From NCBI RefSeq assembly GCF_009724245.1, contig NZ_WNNK01000014.1:1-64000 (forward strand): DNA of 64,000 bases. Direction: 5' to 3'. Under the pieces are notes generated by a model. The model saw only the letters and a program-made list of their open reading frames with translations, did no database searches and was not told where the DNA came from. Origin of the DNA: Pseudomonas spelaei. Its GTDB lineage: Bacteria > Pseudomonadota > Gammaproteobacteria > Pseudomonadales > Pseudomonadaceae. Position 1 is the first letter of the stretch. Every line of letters starts with the position of its first letter. Below, in pieces: positions 25,891-35,718 of this stretch. The position numbers were made by a program, and so were the translations under genes.

Positions 25891-26967
25891 ATGCGCGACC
25901 GACTGTTGGCTGCGGAGAAGGTAAAGGCCATCGATTGGCGTGATGGCGCCCTGTACCTGCTTGATCAGCGCAGGTTGCCATTCGAGCAAACCTGGGTCGC
26001 TTGCACCAGTGCGGCGGCCGTGGCCGAGGCCATTCGTTCGATGGTGGTGCGTGGCGCACCGGCCATTGGTATCAGTGCCGCCTATGGCCTGGTGCTAGCC
26101 GCGCGTGCGCGGCTTGTCGAGGGCGGTGATTGGCAGGCGGCATGGGAAGAAGATTTGGCGCTCCTGGCCGACTCCCGTCCGACGGCGGCGAATTTGTTCT
26201 GGGCCCTGAATCGCATGCGTGATCGCCTGGACCGCCTCAAGAAGCATGCCGATCCTCTGGCGGTGCTGGAGGCGGAAGCGGTAGCGATCCATGAAAGTGA
26301 TCGCGAAGCCAATCTGACCATGGCACAGCTTGGGGTCGACCTGATCCGCAAGCACCAAGGCAATGCCCAGGCCATTCTGACCCATTGCAACACTGGCGCC
26401 TTGGCGACCGGCGGTTTCGGCACCGCCCTCGGGGTGATTCGCGGCGCGTTCCTCGAAGGCATGGTGGAGTGCGTCTACGTCAACGAAACCCGTCCGTGGC
26501 TGCAAGGTTCGCGGCTGACGGCGTGGGAATTGGCCAATGAAGGCATTCCGGTCACCGTGAATGCCGATTCTGCCGGCGCCCATATTCTCAAGACCAAAGG
26601 CGTGACCTGGGTGATCGTCGGGGCTGATTGCATCGCGGCCAATGGTGACGTGGCCAGCAAGATCGGTACTTATCAGCTGGCGGTGTGTGCCATGCATCAC
26701 GGCGTGCGTTTCATGGTGGTGGCGCCGAGCTCCAGCATCGACATGATGCTGGCCAGCGGCGATGAAATTCCCCTCGAAGAGCGTGACGAGCGCGAATTGC
26801 TGGAGGTCGATGGCAAGCGGCTTGCCGCTGATGTAGGGGCGTTCAACCCGGTGTTTGACGTGACGCCGGCGGACTTGATTGATGTCATCGTCACGGAAAA
26901 AGGCATCGTCGAGCGACCTGATACGGCGAAACTGGCGCAGTTGATGTGTCGTAAGCGGCTGCATTGA
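25891..26967 (+). CDS. mtnA: S-methyl-5-thioribose-1-phosphate isomerase
   Basis: It isomerises methylthioribose-1-phosphate to methylthioribulose-1-phosphate in methionine salvage. The 358-aa eIF2B-like protein has the catalytic Cys in ILTHCNTGALATGGFGTALG, the Asp in VGADCIAANGDVASKIGTYQ, and the conserved VRGAPAIGISAAYG segment. Length is normal. A small hairpin GAGGGT/ACCCTC overlaps the stop codon. It sits next to gyrA, as in other pseudomonads. Confidence 0.95.
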   Translation: MRDRLLAAEKVKAIDWRDGALYLLDQRRLPFEQTWVACTSAAAVAEAIRSMVVRGAPAIGISAAYGLVLAARARLVEGGDWQAAWEEDLALLADSRPTAANLFWALNRMRDRLDRLKKHADPLAVLEAEAVAIHESDREANLTMAQLGVDLIRKHQGNAQAILTHCNTGALATGGFGTALGVIRGAFLEGMVECVYVNETRPWLQGSRLTAWELANEGIPVTVNADSAGAHILKTKGVTWVIVGADCIAANGDVASKIGTYQLAVCAMHHGVRFMVVAPSSSIDMMLASGDEIPLEERDERELLEVDGKRLAADVGAFNPVFDVTPADLIDVIVTEKGIVERPDTAKLAQLMCRKRLH

Positions 26968-27270
26968 GGGTTTTCACCCTCTAAATCCGGCTTGGATCCA
27001 GCTCTAAGCCCCTCTCGTCCCCTTTAAGCCTGTCACCGGTCAACTAACTATGCTCCATGCGCATCAGGGGGATAGGTGCGTGGCGGCGATTGTGATAACA
27101 TTCGGCGGTTTCCAGGGTCACCCCAAGGGGTGGCCTTTAATGCGCAGATCCGTGTCATAACTCGTTGATTTGTCGTAAGTCGTTGCCAGGCACCATGCCA
27201 GCAGCGACGAGCTTCGTTCGTCCCATATGGATGTGACGAGGTTTCACCCGAAAAAGGAATCAGGCTTCTC
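26968..27270. promoter_or_regulatory. gyrA leader region
   Basis: These 303 bases between mtnA and gyrA must contain the gyrA promoter. A short GAGGGT-TTTC-ACCCTC hairpin (26966-26981) starts the region, without a T-run. I see no convincing -35/-10 pair by eye and no small gene. AAAAGGAA lies close before the gyrA ATG. Confidence 0.4.
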
Positions 27271-29934
27271 ATGGGCGAACTGGCCAAAGAAATCCTCCCG
27301 GTCAATATCGAAGACGAGCTGAAACAGTCCTACCTCGACTACGCGATGAGCGTAATTGTCGGTCGGGCACTGCCTGATGCGCGCGATGGCTTGAAGCCCG
27401 TGCATCGGCGTGTGCTGTTCGCGATGAGCGAGCTGGGTAACGACTGGAACAAGCCGTACAAGAAATCTGCCCGTGTTGTCGGTGACGTGATCGGTAAGTA
27501 TCACCCTCACGGCGACACTGCGGTGTACGACACCATCGTTCGGATGGCCCAGCCGTTTTCCCTGCGCTACCTGCTGGTAGATGGCCAGGGCAACTTCGGT
27601 TCGGTCGACGGCGATAACGCAGCAGCCATGCGATACACCGAAGTGCGCATGACCAAGCTGGCGCACGAGCTGCTGGCTGACCTGCACAAAGAAACCGTGG
27701 ACTGGGTGCCGAACTACGACGGCACCGAAATGATCCCGGCGGTCATGCCGACCCGTATTCCCAACCTGCTGGTCAACGGCTCCAGCGGTATTGCCGTGGG
27801 CATGGCCACCAATATCCCGCCACACAACCTCGGTGAAGTCATCGACGGTTGCCTGGCCCTTATCGACAACCCTGAGTTGACTGTCGATGAGCTGATGCAA
27901 TACATCCCCGGTCCGGACTTCCCTACCGCCGCGATCATCAACGGTCGCGCCGGTATCATCGAAGCCTACCGCACCGGTCGCGGCCGCATTTACATGCGCG
28001 CCCGCTCGATGATCGAAGACATCGACAAGGTCGGTGGTCGTCAGCAGATCGTCATCACCGAGCTTCCTTACCAGTTGAACAAGGCACGTCTGATCGAAAA
28101 GATCGCCGAGCTGGTTAAAGAGAAGAAGCTTGAAGGCATCACCGAACTGCGCGACGAGTCCGACAAGGACGGTATGCGCGTCGTGATCGAGCTGCGTCGT
28201 GGCGAAGTGCCTGAGGTGATCCTCAATAACCTCTACGCCCAGACCCAGCTGCAAAGCGTGTTTGGTATCAACGTCGTTGCACTGATCGACGGCCGCCCAC
28301 GGATCCTGAATCTCAAGGATCTTCTGGAAGCCTTCGTACGTCACCGCCGCGAAGTGGTTACCCGTCGTACCGTATTCGAACTGCGCAAGGCCCGCGAACG
28401 CGGCCACATCCTGGAAGGCCAGGCGGTTGCGCTGTCGAACATCGATCCGGTTATCGCCTTGATCAAGGCCTCGCCGACTCCGTCGGAAGCCAAGGAAGCG
28501 CTGATCAGCACCGCCTGGGAATCCAGTGCCGTGGTTGCGATGGTTGAGCGTGCCGGTGCCGATTCGTGCCGTCCGGAGACCCTGGACCCGCAATACGGTC
28601 TGCGTGAAGGCAAGTACTTCCTGTCGCCAGAGCAGGCCCAGGCCATCCTGGAGCTGCGTCTGCACCGCCTGACCGGTCTGGAGCACGAGAAACTGCTGGC
28701 CGAGTACCAGGAGATTCTCAACCAGATCGGTGAGCTGATCCGCATCCTCAATAGCGCTGTGCGCCTGATGGAAGTGATCCGCGAAGAGCTGGAAGTAATC
28801 CGTGCCGAATATGGCGACGTGCGCCGTACTGAAATTCTGGATGCGCGTCTCGACCTGACCCTGGGTGACATGATCCCGGAAGAAGAACGTGTCGTGACCA
28901 TCTCCCACGGTGGCTATGCCAAGACCCAGCCTCTGGCTGCGTACCAGGCTCAGCGTCGTGGCGGTAAAGGTAAATCGGCTACCGGCGTCAAGGATGAGGA
29001 CTACATCGCTCACCTGCTGGTTGCCAACAGTCACACCACGCTGTTGCTGTTCTCCAGCAAAGGCAAGGTGTACTGGCTGAAAACCTACGAAATCCCGGAA
29101 GCATCCCGCGCGGCCCGTGGTCGTCCGTTGGTCAACCTGCTACCGCTGGGCGAGGGTGAGTACATCACCACCATGCTGCCGGTCGAGGAATACACCGAAG
29201 GCCACTACATCTTCATGGCCACCGCCAACGGCACCGTGAAGAAGACCCCGTTGGAGTCCTTCAGCCGTCAACGCAGCGTGGGCCTGATCGCCCTGGAGCT
29301 GGACGAAGGCGACGTACTGATTTCCGCTGCCATTACCGATGGCGAGCGTGAAGTCATGCTGTTCTCCGACGGTGGCAAGGTCACCCGCTTCAAGGAGTCC
29401 GACGTTCGTGCCATGGGCCGTACCGCCCGTGGTGTGCGCGGCATGCGTCTGCCGGAAGGGCAGAAGCTGATTTCCATGCTGATCCCGGAAGAAGGCAGCC
29501 AGATCCTCACCGCTTCGGCGCGTGGCTACGGCAAGCGTACGGCCATCAGCGAGTTCCCTGAGTACAAACGTGGCGGCCAAGGCGTTATCGCCATGGTCAG
29601 CAATGATCGTAACGGCCGTCTGGTCGGTGCGGTCCAGGTGCTCGATGGCGAGGAAATCATGCTGATTTCCGACCAGGGCACCCTGGTGCGTACGCGGGTT
29701 GATGAAGTGTCGAGCCTGGGGCGTAACACCCAGGGCGTGACCTTGATCAAGCTGGCCAGCGACGAAACCCTGGTGGGCCTGGAGCGTGTCCAGGAGCCAT
29801 CGGAAGTCGAAGGCGAAGAGCTGGAAGGCGAGGAAGGGATTGAGCTCGAGGGGCAGGTGATCGGTGGCGCTGATGACGGCGTCGACGAGCAACCACTCGA
29901 CGCTGCCGCAGACGAAGAAGAGCCGCAGGAATAA
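27271..29934 (+). CDS. gyrA: DNA gyrase subunit A
   Basis: GyrA cuts and rejoins DNA in the A2B2 gyrase that introduces negative supercoils. The 887-aa protein has active-site Tyr122 in AAMRYTEVR. The quinolone-resistance region has Thr83 and Asp87 in HPHGDTAVYD, the wild-type state for Pseudomonas. The GyrA-box QRRGGKGK opens the C-terminal DNA-wrapping domain, and the tail is highly acidic (EGEELEGEEGIELEG). The synonymous-codon bias is strong, as in highly expressed genes. A terminator follows. Confidence 0.97.
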   Translation: MGELAKEILPVNIEDELKQSYLDYAMSVIVGRALPDARDGLKPVHRRVLFAMSELGNDWNKPYKKSARVVGDVIGKYHPHGDTAVYDTIVRMAQPFSLRYLLVDGQGNFGSVDGDNAAAMRYTEVRMTKLAHELLADLHKETVDWVPNYDGTEMIPAVMPTRIPNLLVNGSSGIAVGMATNIPPHNLGEVIDGCLALIDNPELTVDELMQYIPGPDFPTAAIINGRAGIIEAYRTGRGRIYMRARSMIEDIDKVGGRQQIVITELPYQLNKARLIEKIAELVKEKKLEGITELRDESDKDGMRVVIELRRGEVPEVILNNLYAQTQLQSVFGINVVALIDGRPRILNLKDLLEAFVRHRREVVTRRTVFELRKARERGHILEGQAVALSNIDPVIALIKASPTPSEAKEALISTAWESSAVVAMVERAGADSCRPETLDPQYGLREGKYFLSPEQAQAILELRLHRLTGLEHEKLLAEYQEILNQIGELIRILNSAVRLMEVIREELEVIRAEYGDVRRTEILDARLDLTLGDMIPEEERVVTISHGGYAKTQPLAAYQAQRRGGKGKSATGVKDEDYIAHLLVANSHTTLLLFSSKGKVYWLKTYEIPEASRAARGRPLVNLLPLGEGEYITTMLPVEEYTEGHYIFMATANGTVKKTPLESFSRQRSVGLIALELDEGDVLISAAITDGEREVMLFSDGGKVTRFKESDVRAMGRTARGVRGMRLPEGQKLISMLIPEEGSQILTASARGYGKRTAISEFPEYKRGGQGVIAMVSNDRNGRLVGAVQVLDGEEIMLISDQGTLVRTRVDEVSSLGRNTQGVTLIKLASDETLVGLERVQEPSEVEGEELEGEEGIELEGQVIGGADDGVDEQPLDAAADEEEPQE

Positions 29935-29945
29935 GCGGACACACA

Positions 29946-29975
29946 GGGGGCGGATGAAGATTCGCCCCCTTGTTG
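29946..29975 (+). terminator. gyrA terminator
   Basis: GGGGGCG and CGCCCCC arms enclose GATGAAGATT, whose ends can also pair, and TTGTTGTTTGT follows. The structure lies about 10 bases after the gyrA stop. Confidence 0.7.
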
Positions 29976-30019
29976 TTTGTCCGTTGTGAAATACACGTCC
30001 TTTGTCTGGACGCGGTCCC

Positions 30020-30106
30020 TGTGGGAGCTGGCTTGCCTGCGATAGCAGCGCCGCGGTATCACTGAGCTACCGAGGCATCTGTATCGCAGGCAAGCCGGCC
30101 TCCACA
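30020..30106. repeat. REP element, imperfect 25-bp inverted repeat
   Basis: The arms 30020-30044 (beginning TGTGGGAGCTGGCTTGCC) and 30082-30106 are reverse complements with three mismatches. It is the same REP type as at 10265-10353 and separates gyrA from serC. Confidence 0.85.
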
Positions 30107-30177
30107 AGGTCCCGCTCCGGAACGGGAACATTGCCGAACATGATTGCAGACCCCACCAGATCAGAGCGAGATTGGAT

Positions 30178-31263
30178 GTGAGCAAGAGAGCCTATAACTT
30201 CTGTGCCGGTCCCGCGGCGCTTCCTGAAGCAGTCCTGCAGCGCGCGCAGGGTGAACTCCTCGACTGGCATGGAAAAGGCCTCTCCGTGATGGAAATGAGC
30301 CATCGCAGCGATGAGTTCGTGTCCATTGCCACCAAGGCCGAGCAGGATATGCGCGACTTGCTGGACATCCCATCTGACTACAAAGTGTTGTTCCTGCAGG
30401 GTGGTGCGAGCCAACAGTTCGCCCAGATCCCGCTGAACCTGCTGCCGGAAGGCGGTACTGCCGACTATATCGACACCGGTATCTGGGGTCAGAAGGCCAT
30501 TGAAGAGGCCTCCCGTTACGGTCACGTCAACGTGGCGGGCACTGCCAAGCCTTATGACTACTTCGCCATTCCCGGTCAAAACGAGTGGGAACTCTCGAAA
30601 GACGCGGCCTATGTTCACTACGTAGCGAACGAAACCATCGGCGGCCTGGAGTTCGACTGGGTGCCGGAAGTGGGTGATGTTCCGTTGGTGTGCGACATGT
30701 CTTCGGACATTCTTTCGCGCCCGATTGACGTGTCCCGTTACGGCATGATCTACGCCGGTGCGCAGAAGAACATCGGCCCGAGTGGCATCCTGGTCAATAT
30801 CATCCGTGAAGACCTGCTGGGGCGTGCGCGTTCGCTGTGCCCGACCATGCTCAACTACAAGGTCGCGGCCGATAACGGCTCGATGTACAACACGCCGCCG
30901 GCCTTCGCCTGGTACCTGTCGGGCCTGGTGTTCGAATGGCTGAAAGAGCAGGGCGGTGTGGCCGCCATGGGCAAGCTTAACGAAGAGAAGAAACGTACCC
31001 TGTACGGCTTCATCGACGCGAGCGGCTTGTACAGCAACCCGATCAACCTGACCGACCGCTCGTGGATGAACGTGCCATTCCGTCTGGCTGACGATCGCCT
31101 GGACAAGCCGTTCCTGGCCGGTGCCGACGAGCGCGGCCTGCTGAACCTCAAGGGCCACCGCTCGGTGGGTGGCATGCGCGCTTCCATCTATAACGCTGTC
31201 GACCTCAACGCCGTCAAGGCGCTGGTGGCCTACATGGCAGAGTTCGAAAAGGAACACGGCTAA
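30178..31263 (+). CDS. serC: Phosphoserine aminotransferase
   Basis: A PLP enzyme for serine (3-phosphohydroxypyruvate to phosphoserine) and pyridoxal synthesis. It is 361 aa. The PLP Lys is Lys197 in YAGAQKNIGPSG, and the N-terminal YNFCAGPAALP is diagnostic. I prefer the GTG at 30178 (giving MSKRAYNF) over the TTG two codons upstream because it matches the family's usual N-terminus. The stop overlaps the pheA ATG by one base (TAATG), so translation of the two is coupled. It heads the aromatic/serine operon that runs to rpsA. Confidence 0.95.
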   Translation: MSKRAYNFCAGPAALPEAVLQRAQGELLDWHGKGLSVMEMSHRSDEFVSIATKAEQDMRDLLDIPSDYKVLFLQGGASQQFAQIPLNLLPEGGTADYIDTGIWGQKAIEEASRYGHVNVAGTAKPYDYFAIPGQNEWELSKDAAYVHYVANETIGGLEFDWVPEVGDVPLVCDMSSDILSRPIDVSRYGMIYAGAQKNIGPSGILVNIIREDLLGRARSLCPTMLNYKVAADNGSMYNTPPAFAWYLSGLVFEWLKEQGGVAAMGKLNEEKKRTLYGFIDASGLYSNPINLTDRSWMNVPFRLADDRLDKPFLAGADERGLLNLKGHRSVGGMRASIYNAVDLNAVKALVAYMAEFEKEHG

Positions 31264-32357
31264 TGTCTGAGCAAGAACTCAAGGCTCTGCGCGTACGCAT
31301 TGACGCTCTGGACACCAAAGTCCTGGAGTTGATCAGTGAGCGTGCGCGGTGCGCCCAGGAAGTTGCACGGGTGAAAATGGCCTCCCTGGCTGAAGGCGAA
31401 GTACCGGTTTTCTACCGCCCGGAGCGTGAAGCCCAGGTGCTCAAGCGCGTGATGGAGCGTAATCAGGGGCCTTTGGGTAACGAAGAAATGGCGCGGCTGT
31501 TCCGCGAAATCATGTCTTCCTGTTTGGCTCTTGAACAGCCACTGAAAGTGGCTTACCTCGGCCCTGAAGGTACCTTCACTCAGGCTGCGGCCATGAAGCA
31601 CTTTGGCCATGCCGTGATCAGCAAGCCGATGGCGGCGATCGATGAAGTGTTCCGCGAAGTGGCGGCGGGTGCGGTGAACTTTGGCGTAGTCCCGGTGGAA
31701 AACTCCACCGAAGGCGCAGTCAACCACACCCTCGACAGCTTCCTTGAGCACGACATGGTGATCTGTGGCGAAGTCGAGTTGCGTATCCACCATCACCTGT
31801 TGGTCGGTGAAAACACCAAGACCGACAGCATCAGCCGCATCTACTCCCATGCCCAGTCCCTGGCCCAGTGCCGCAAGTGGCTGGACGCCCATTACCCGAA
31901 TGTGGAGCGCGTGGCGGTTTCCAGCAACGCCGAAGCGGCGAAGCGGGTCAAGGGTGAGTGGAACTCGGCAGCGATTGCCGGGGATATGGCGGCTGGCTTG
32001 TATGGCCTGACCCGCTTGGCCGAGAAAATCGAGGATCGCCCGGATAACTCCACGCGCTTCCTGATGATCGGTAGCCAGGAAGTCCCTCCTACCGGTGACG
32101 ACAAGACTTCGATCATCGTTTCGATGAGCAACAAGCCTGGCGCGCTCCATGAGCTGTTGGTGCCGTTCCATGACAACGGGATTGACCTGACGCGCATCGA
32201 AACTCGTCCTTCGCGCAGCGGTAAATGGACATATGTGTTCTTTATCGACTTCGTCGGCCATCACCGCGACCCGCTGGTCAAGAGTGTGCTGGAAAAAATC
32301 AGTCAGGAAGCCGTGGCACTCAAGGTGCTGGGCTCTTACCCGAAAGCGGTTTTGTGA
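31263..32357 (+). CDS. pheA: Bifunctional chorismate mutase/prephenate dehydratase (P-protein)
   Basis: It converts chorismate to prephenate and on to phenylpyruvate for phenylalanine. The AroQ chorismate mutase domain is at about residues 5-90. Prephenate dehydratase is at about 95-275 with the catalytic TRF motif in DNSTRFLMIG. A C-terminal ACT domain at about 285-360 (GALHELLVPFHDNGIDLTRIE, then ESRP-type TRPSR) should bind Phe for feedback inhibition. Length is 364 aa. Confidence 0.96.
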   Translation: MSEQELKALRVRIDALDTKVLELISERARCAQEVARVKMASLAEGEVPVFYRPEREAQVLKRVMERNQGPLGNEEMARLFREIMSSCLALEQPLKVAYLGPEGTFTQAAAMKHFGHAVISKPMAAIDEVFREVAAGAVNFGVVPVENSTEGAVNHTLDSFLEHDMVICGEVELRIHHHLLVGENTKTDSISRIYSHAQSLAQCRKWLDAHYPNVERVAVSSNAEAAKRVKGEWNSAAIAGDMAAGLYGLTRLAEKIEDRPDNSTRFLMIGSQEVPPTGDDKTSIIVSMSNKPGALHELLVPFHDNGIDLTRIETRPSRSGKWTYVFFIDFVGHHRDPLVKSVLEKISQEAVALKVLGSYPKAVL

Positions 32358-32366
32358 GGCTTTAAC

Positions 32367-33479
32367 ATGAGTGGCAACTTCCTCGCCTTGGCGCAGCCGG
32401 GCGTGCAACAACTGTCGCCTTACGTTCCGGGCAAGCCTGTGGACGAGCTGGCGCGTGAGTTGAATCTGGACCCGTCGAAGATCGTAAAACTGGCCAGTAA
32501 CGAAAATCCGCTGGGCCCAAGCCCCAAGGTATTGTCCGCGATTCGTGATGCGCTGGCTGAGCTGACTCGTTATCCCGATGGTAATGGCTTTGCGCTCAAG
32601 TCGCTGCTGGCGGAAAACTGCCGCGTTGACCTGAACCAGGTGACCCTGGGTAATGGTTCCAACGACATCCTTGAGCTGGTCGGCCGTGCCTATCTGGCGC
32701 CGGGCCTGAATGCGGTGTTCAGTGAGCATGCGTTTGCGGTCTATCCGATCGTCACTCAGGCTGTTGGCGCTGAGGCGCGCGTGATTCCGGCGAAGGATTG
32801 GGGTCATGACCTGCCGGGCATGCTGGCGGCCATTGATGAGCAGACCCGCGTGGTGTTTATCGCCAACCCGAATAATCCGACCGGCACCTGGTTCAGCGCC
32901 GAGGTGCTGGACAACTTCCTGCAAGACGTGCCGGAGCACGTGCTGGTGGTCCTGGACGAGGCGTACATTGAGTACGCCGAAGGCAGCGACCTGCCAGATG
33001 GCCTGGACTTCCTTGCGGCTTATCCGAACCTGCTGGTCTCGCGCACCTTCTCCAAGGCTTACGGCCTAGCGTCGCTGCGGGTCGGCTACGGCCTGTCCAC
33101 CGCGGTGGTGGCCGATGTGTTGAACCGCGTTCGTCAGCCATTCAACGTCAACAGCCTCGCGCTGGCGGCGGCTTGCGCTGCGGTGCAGGATGCCGAGTAC
33201 CTGGAAGAAGGCCGTCGCCTGAACGAAAGCGGCATGCTGCAGTTGCAGGAAGGTTTCCGTGGGTTGGGCCTGGGCTGGATTCCGTCCAAGGGCAACTTCA
33301 TCTGTGTCGACCTTGGCCAAGAGGCTGCTCCGGTGTTCCAGGGCCTGCTGCGTGAAGGCGTGATCGTGCGTCCGGTGGCCAACTACGGCATGCCGAACCA
33401 TCTACGTATCACCATCGGTTTGCCTGCTGAAAACAGCCGCTTCCTTGAGGCGCTGGCCAAGGTTCTGGCTCGTGGTTGA
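32367..33479 (+). CDS. hisC: Histidinol-phosphate/aromatic aminotransferase
   Basis: A class II-fold PLP aminotransferase of 370 aa, with the PLP Lys230 in SRTFSKAYGLASLRVGYG and the ANPNNPTG loop. Placement between pheA and tyrA-aroA suggests it also transaminates prephenate or phenylpyruvate and hydroxyphenylpyruvate, as with HisC2-type enzymes. It starts 9 bases after pheA and its end overlaps the next gene by 8 bases. Confidence 0.92.
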   Translation: MSGNFLALAQPGVQQLSPYVPGKPVDELARELNLDPSKIVKLASNENPLGPSPKVLSAIRDALAELTRYPDGNGFALKSLLAENCRVDLNQVTLGNGSNDILELVGRAYLAPGLNAVFSEHAFAVYPIVTQAVGAEARVIPAKDWGHDLPGMLAAIDEQTRVVFIANPNNPTGTWFSAEVLDNFLQDVPEHVLVVLDEAYIEYAEGSDLPDGLDFLAAYPNLLVSRTFSKAYGLASLRVGYGLSTAVVADVLNRVRQPFNVNSLALAAACAAVQDAEYLEEGRRLNESGMLQLQEGFRGLGLGWIPSKGNFICVDLGQEAAPVFQGLLREGVIVRPVANYGMPNHLRITIGLPAENSRFLEALAKVLARG

Positions 33480-35718
33480 TGTCACTGCTCTGCAACCTGC
33501 TGTGCCTATGATCGGTCGCCTGGTGGTGGTCGGTCTGGGATTGATCGGCGGCTCCTTCGCCAAGGGCCTGCGGGAAAGTGGCCTGTGTGGCGAAGTGGTC
33601 GGTGTGGACCTGGACCCGCAATCGCGCAAGCTGGCGGTGGAGTTGGGTGTAGTGGACCGCTGTGAGGCGGACCTCGCCGTTGCCTGTCAGGGCGCGGATG
33701 TCATTCAGTTGGCGGTGCCGATCCTGGCCATGGAGAAATTGCTGGCGTTGTTGGCTGGCATGGACCTGGGGCAAGCAATCCTGACGGATGTCGGCAGTGC
33801 CAAGGGCAATGTCGTACGTGCCGCCCGGATGGCTTTTGGGGGCATGCCTGTGCGCTTTGTGCCTGGGCATCCGATTGCCGGTTCCGAGCAGAGCGGGGTG
33901 GAGGCGTCGAATGCGCAGCTGTTCCGTCGCCATAAAGTGATTCTGACGCCGCTGGATGAAACCGATCCGGCGGCATTGGCCGTGGTGGATCGGCTCTGGC
34001 GTGAGCTGGGGGCAGATGTCGAGCATATGCAGGTCGAGCGCCACGATGAAGTGTTGGCGGCGACCAGCCATTTGCCGCATTTACTGGCGTTTGGTCTGGT
34101 GGATTCGCTGGCCAAGCGTAACGAGAACCTCGAGATTTTCCGTTACGCCGCCGGTGGCTTCCGTGACTTTACCCGGATCGCCGGCAGCGACCCGGTGATG
34201 TGGCACGACATCTTCCTCGCCAACCGCGATGCAGTGTTGCGCACCTTGGACACGTTCCGCAGCGACCTCGACGCCTTGCGCGACGCGGTCGATGCCGGCG
34301 ACGGGCATCAGTTGTTGGGCGTGTTCACCCGTGCGCGCGTGGCGCGGGAGCATTTCAGCAAGATTCTGGCTCGTCGGGCTTATATGGATGCCGCTGTAAA
34401 TGCGGATGACCTGGTATTTCTCGCCAGCCCGGGTGGCCGTTTGAGCGGGAAGATTCGGGTGCCTGGGGATAAATCGATCTCCCATCGTTCGATCATGCTG
34501 GGCTCCCTGGCGGACGGTGTCACTGAGGTGGAAGGTTTCCTGGAGGGCGAAGATGCCCTGGCAACCTTGCAGGCGTTTCGCGACATGGGCGTGGTGATTG
34601 AAGGCCCGCACCATGGGCGCGTCACCATTCACGGGGTTGGCCTGCGTGGCCTGAAGCCGGCGCCAGGTCCGATCTATCTGGGTAACTCTGGCACCTCCAT
34701 GCGGTTGTTGTCCGGTTTGCTGGCAGCCCAGAGCTTCGACAGCGTGTTGACCGGTGATGCCTCGCTGTCCAAGCGCCCAATGAATCGTGTGGCCAAGCCA
34801 TTGCGGGAAATGGGGGCGGTCATCGAGACCGGGCCGGAAGGGCGGCCGCCGCTGACCATTCATGGTGGTCAGGCGCTTAAAGGGTTTAGCTATGCGCTGC
34901 CGATGGCCAGTGCTCAGGTGAAATCCTGCCTGCTGCTGGCGGGGTTGTATGCCGAGGGTAAAACCTCTATTACCGAGCCGGCGCCGACCCGCGACCATAC
35001 CGAGCGGATGTTGCGTGGTTTTGGTTATCCGGTGGAGGTGGTGGGAGCTGCGGCTTCGGTCGAGTCCGGTCACTCGCTTGCCGCGACGCATATCGAAGTA
35101 CCGGGGGATATTTCCTCCTCGGCGTTTTTCCTGGTGGCGGCTTCTATTGCCGAAGGCTCCGAGCTGTTGCTTGAGCATGTGGGCATCAATCCGACCCGTA
35201 CCGGGGTGATCGATATCCTGCGTCTGATGGGCGCGGATATCACCCTGGAAAACCAGCGCGAAGTGGGTGGCGAGCCTGTTGCTGATTTGCGTGTTCGCGC
35301 GGCGCCCTTGAAGGGGATCGAGATTCCCGAAGCCTTGGTTCCTCTGGCTATCGATGAGTTTCCGGTGCTGTTCGTGGCTGCGGCGTGCGCCGAAGGCCGA
35401 ACGGTATTGCGTGGGGCAGGGGAGCTACGGGTCAAAGAGTCCGACCGGATCCAAGTCATGGCCGACGGTCTGCTCGCCCTGGGCGTGAAGTGTGAACCGA
35501 CACCTGATGGGATTATTATTGATGGTGGCGTGATGGGCGGTGGTGAAATCCATGCCCATGGTGATCACCGGATTGCCATGGCCTTCAGCGTGGCCTCCCT
35601 GCGAGCGGCTGCGCCGATTCGTATCCATGACTGTGCCAACGTGGCTACGTCTTTTCCGAATTTTCTTACACTGTGTGCCCAAGTCGGCATTCGTGTTGCC
35701 CAAGAGGCTCAATTGTGA
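33472..35718 (+). CDS. aroA: Fused prephenate dehydrogenase / EPSP synthase (TyrA-AroA)
   Basis: A natural fusion typical of Pseudomonas. The N-terminal part (about 1-300) is an NAD(P)-dependent prephenate or arogenate dehydrogenase, with GLGLIGGSFAKGL and the GHPIAGSEQSG catalytic region. The C-terminal part (about 315-745) is 5-enolpyruvylshikimate-3-phosphate synthase, with GDKSISHRSIMLG, LGNSGTSMRLLSGLL and the catalytic-loop ESDR motif. It links tyrosine synthesis with chorismate supply. I chose the GTG at 33472 because AAGG is 9 bases upstream; an ATG at 33508 has no ribosome site. The start overlaps hisC and the stop overlaps cmk (GTGA), so the run is translationally coupled. Confidence 0.94.
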   Translation: MVDVTALQPAVPMIGRLVVVGLGLIGGSFAKGLRESGLCGEVVGVDLDPQSRKLAVELGVVDRCEADLAVACQGADVIQLAVPILAMEKLLALLAGMDLGQAILTDVGSAKGNVVRAARMAFGGMPVRFVPGHPIAGSEQSGVEASNAQLFRRHKVILTPLDETDPAALAVVDRLWRELGADVEHMQVERHDEVLAATSHLPHLLAFGLVDSLAKRNENLEIFRYAAGGFRDFTRIAGSDPVMWHDIFLANRDAVLRTLDTFRSDLDALRDAVDAGDGHQLLGVFTRARVAREHFSKILARRAYMDAAVNADDLVFLASPGGRLSGKIRVPGDKSISHRSIMLGSLADGVTEVEGFLEGEDALATLQAFRDMGVVIEGPHHGRVTIHGVGLRGLKPAPGPIYLGNSGTSMRLLSGLLAAQSFDSVLTGDASLSKRPMNRVAKPLREMGAVIETGPEGRPPLTIHGGQALKGFSYALPMASAQVKSCLLLAGLYAEGKTSITEPAPTRDHTERMLRGFGYPVEVVGAAASVESGHSLAATHIEVPGDISSSAFFLVAASIAEGSELLLEHVGINPTRTGVIDILRLMGADITLENQREVGGEPVADLRVRAAPLKGIEIPEALVPLAIDEFPVLFVAAACAEGRTVLRGAGELRVKESDRIQVMADGLLALGVKCEPTPDGIIIDGGVMGGGEIHAHGDHRIAMAFSVASLRAAAPIRIHDCANVATSFPNFLTLCAQVGIRVAQEAQL

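Noticed and set aside
27517..27531. GyrA Thr83 taken as a quinolone-resistance change
   Set aside because: Thr is the normal residue at this position in Pseudomonas, and Asp87 is also wild type.
27244..29034. 596-codon open frame antisense to gyrA
   Set aside because: It is a by-product of strong codon bias in a highly expressed gene; it has no ribosome site and no domain. The same holds for long antisense frames over rpsA (36562-38079) and kdpA (62359-63912).
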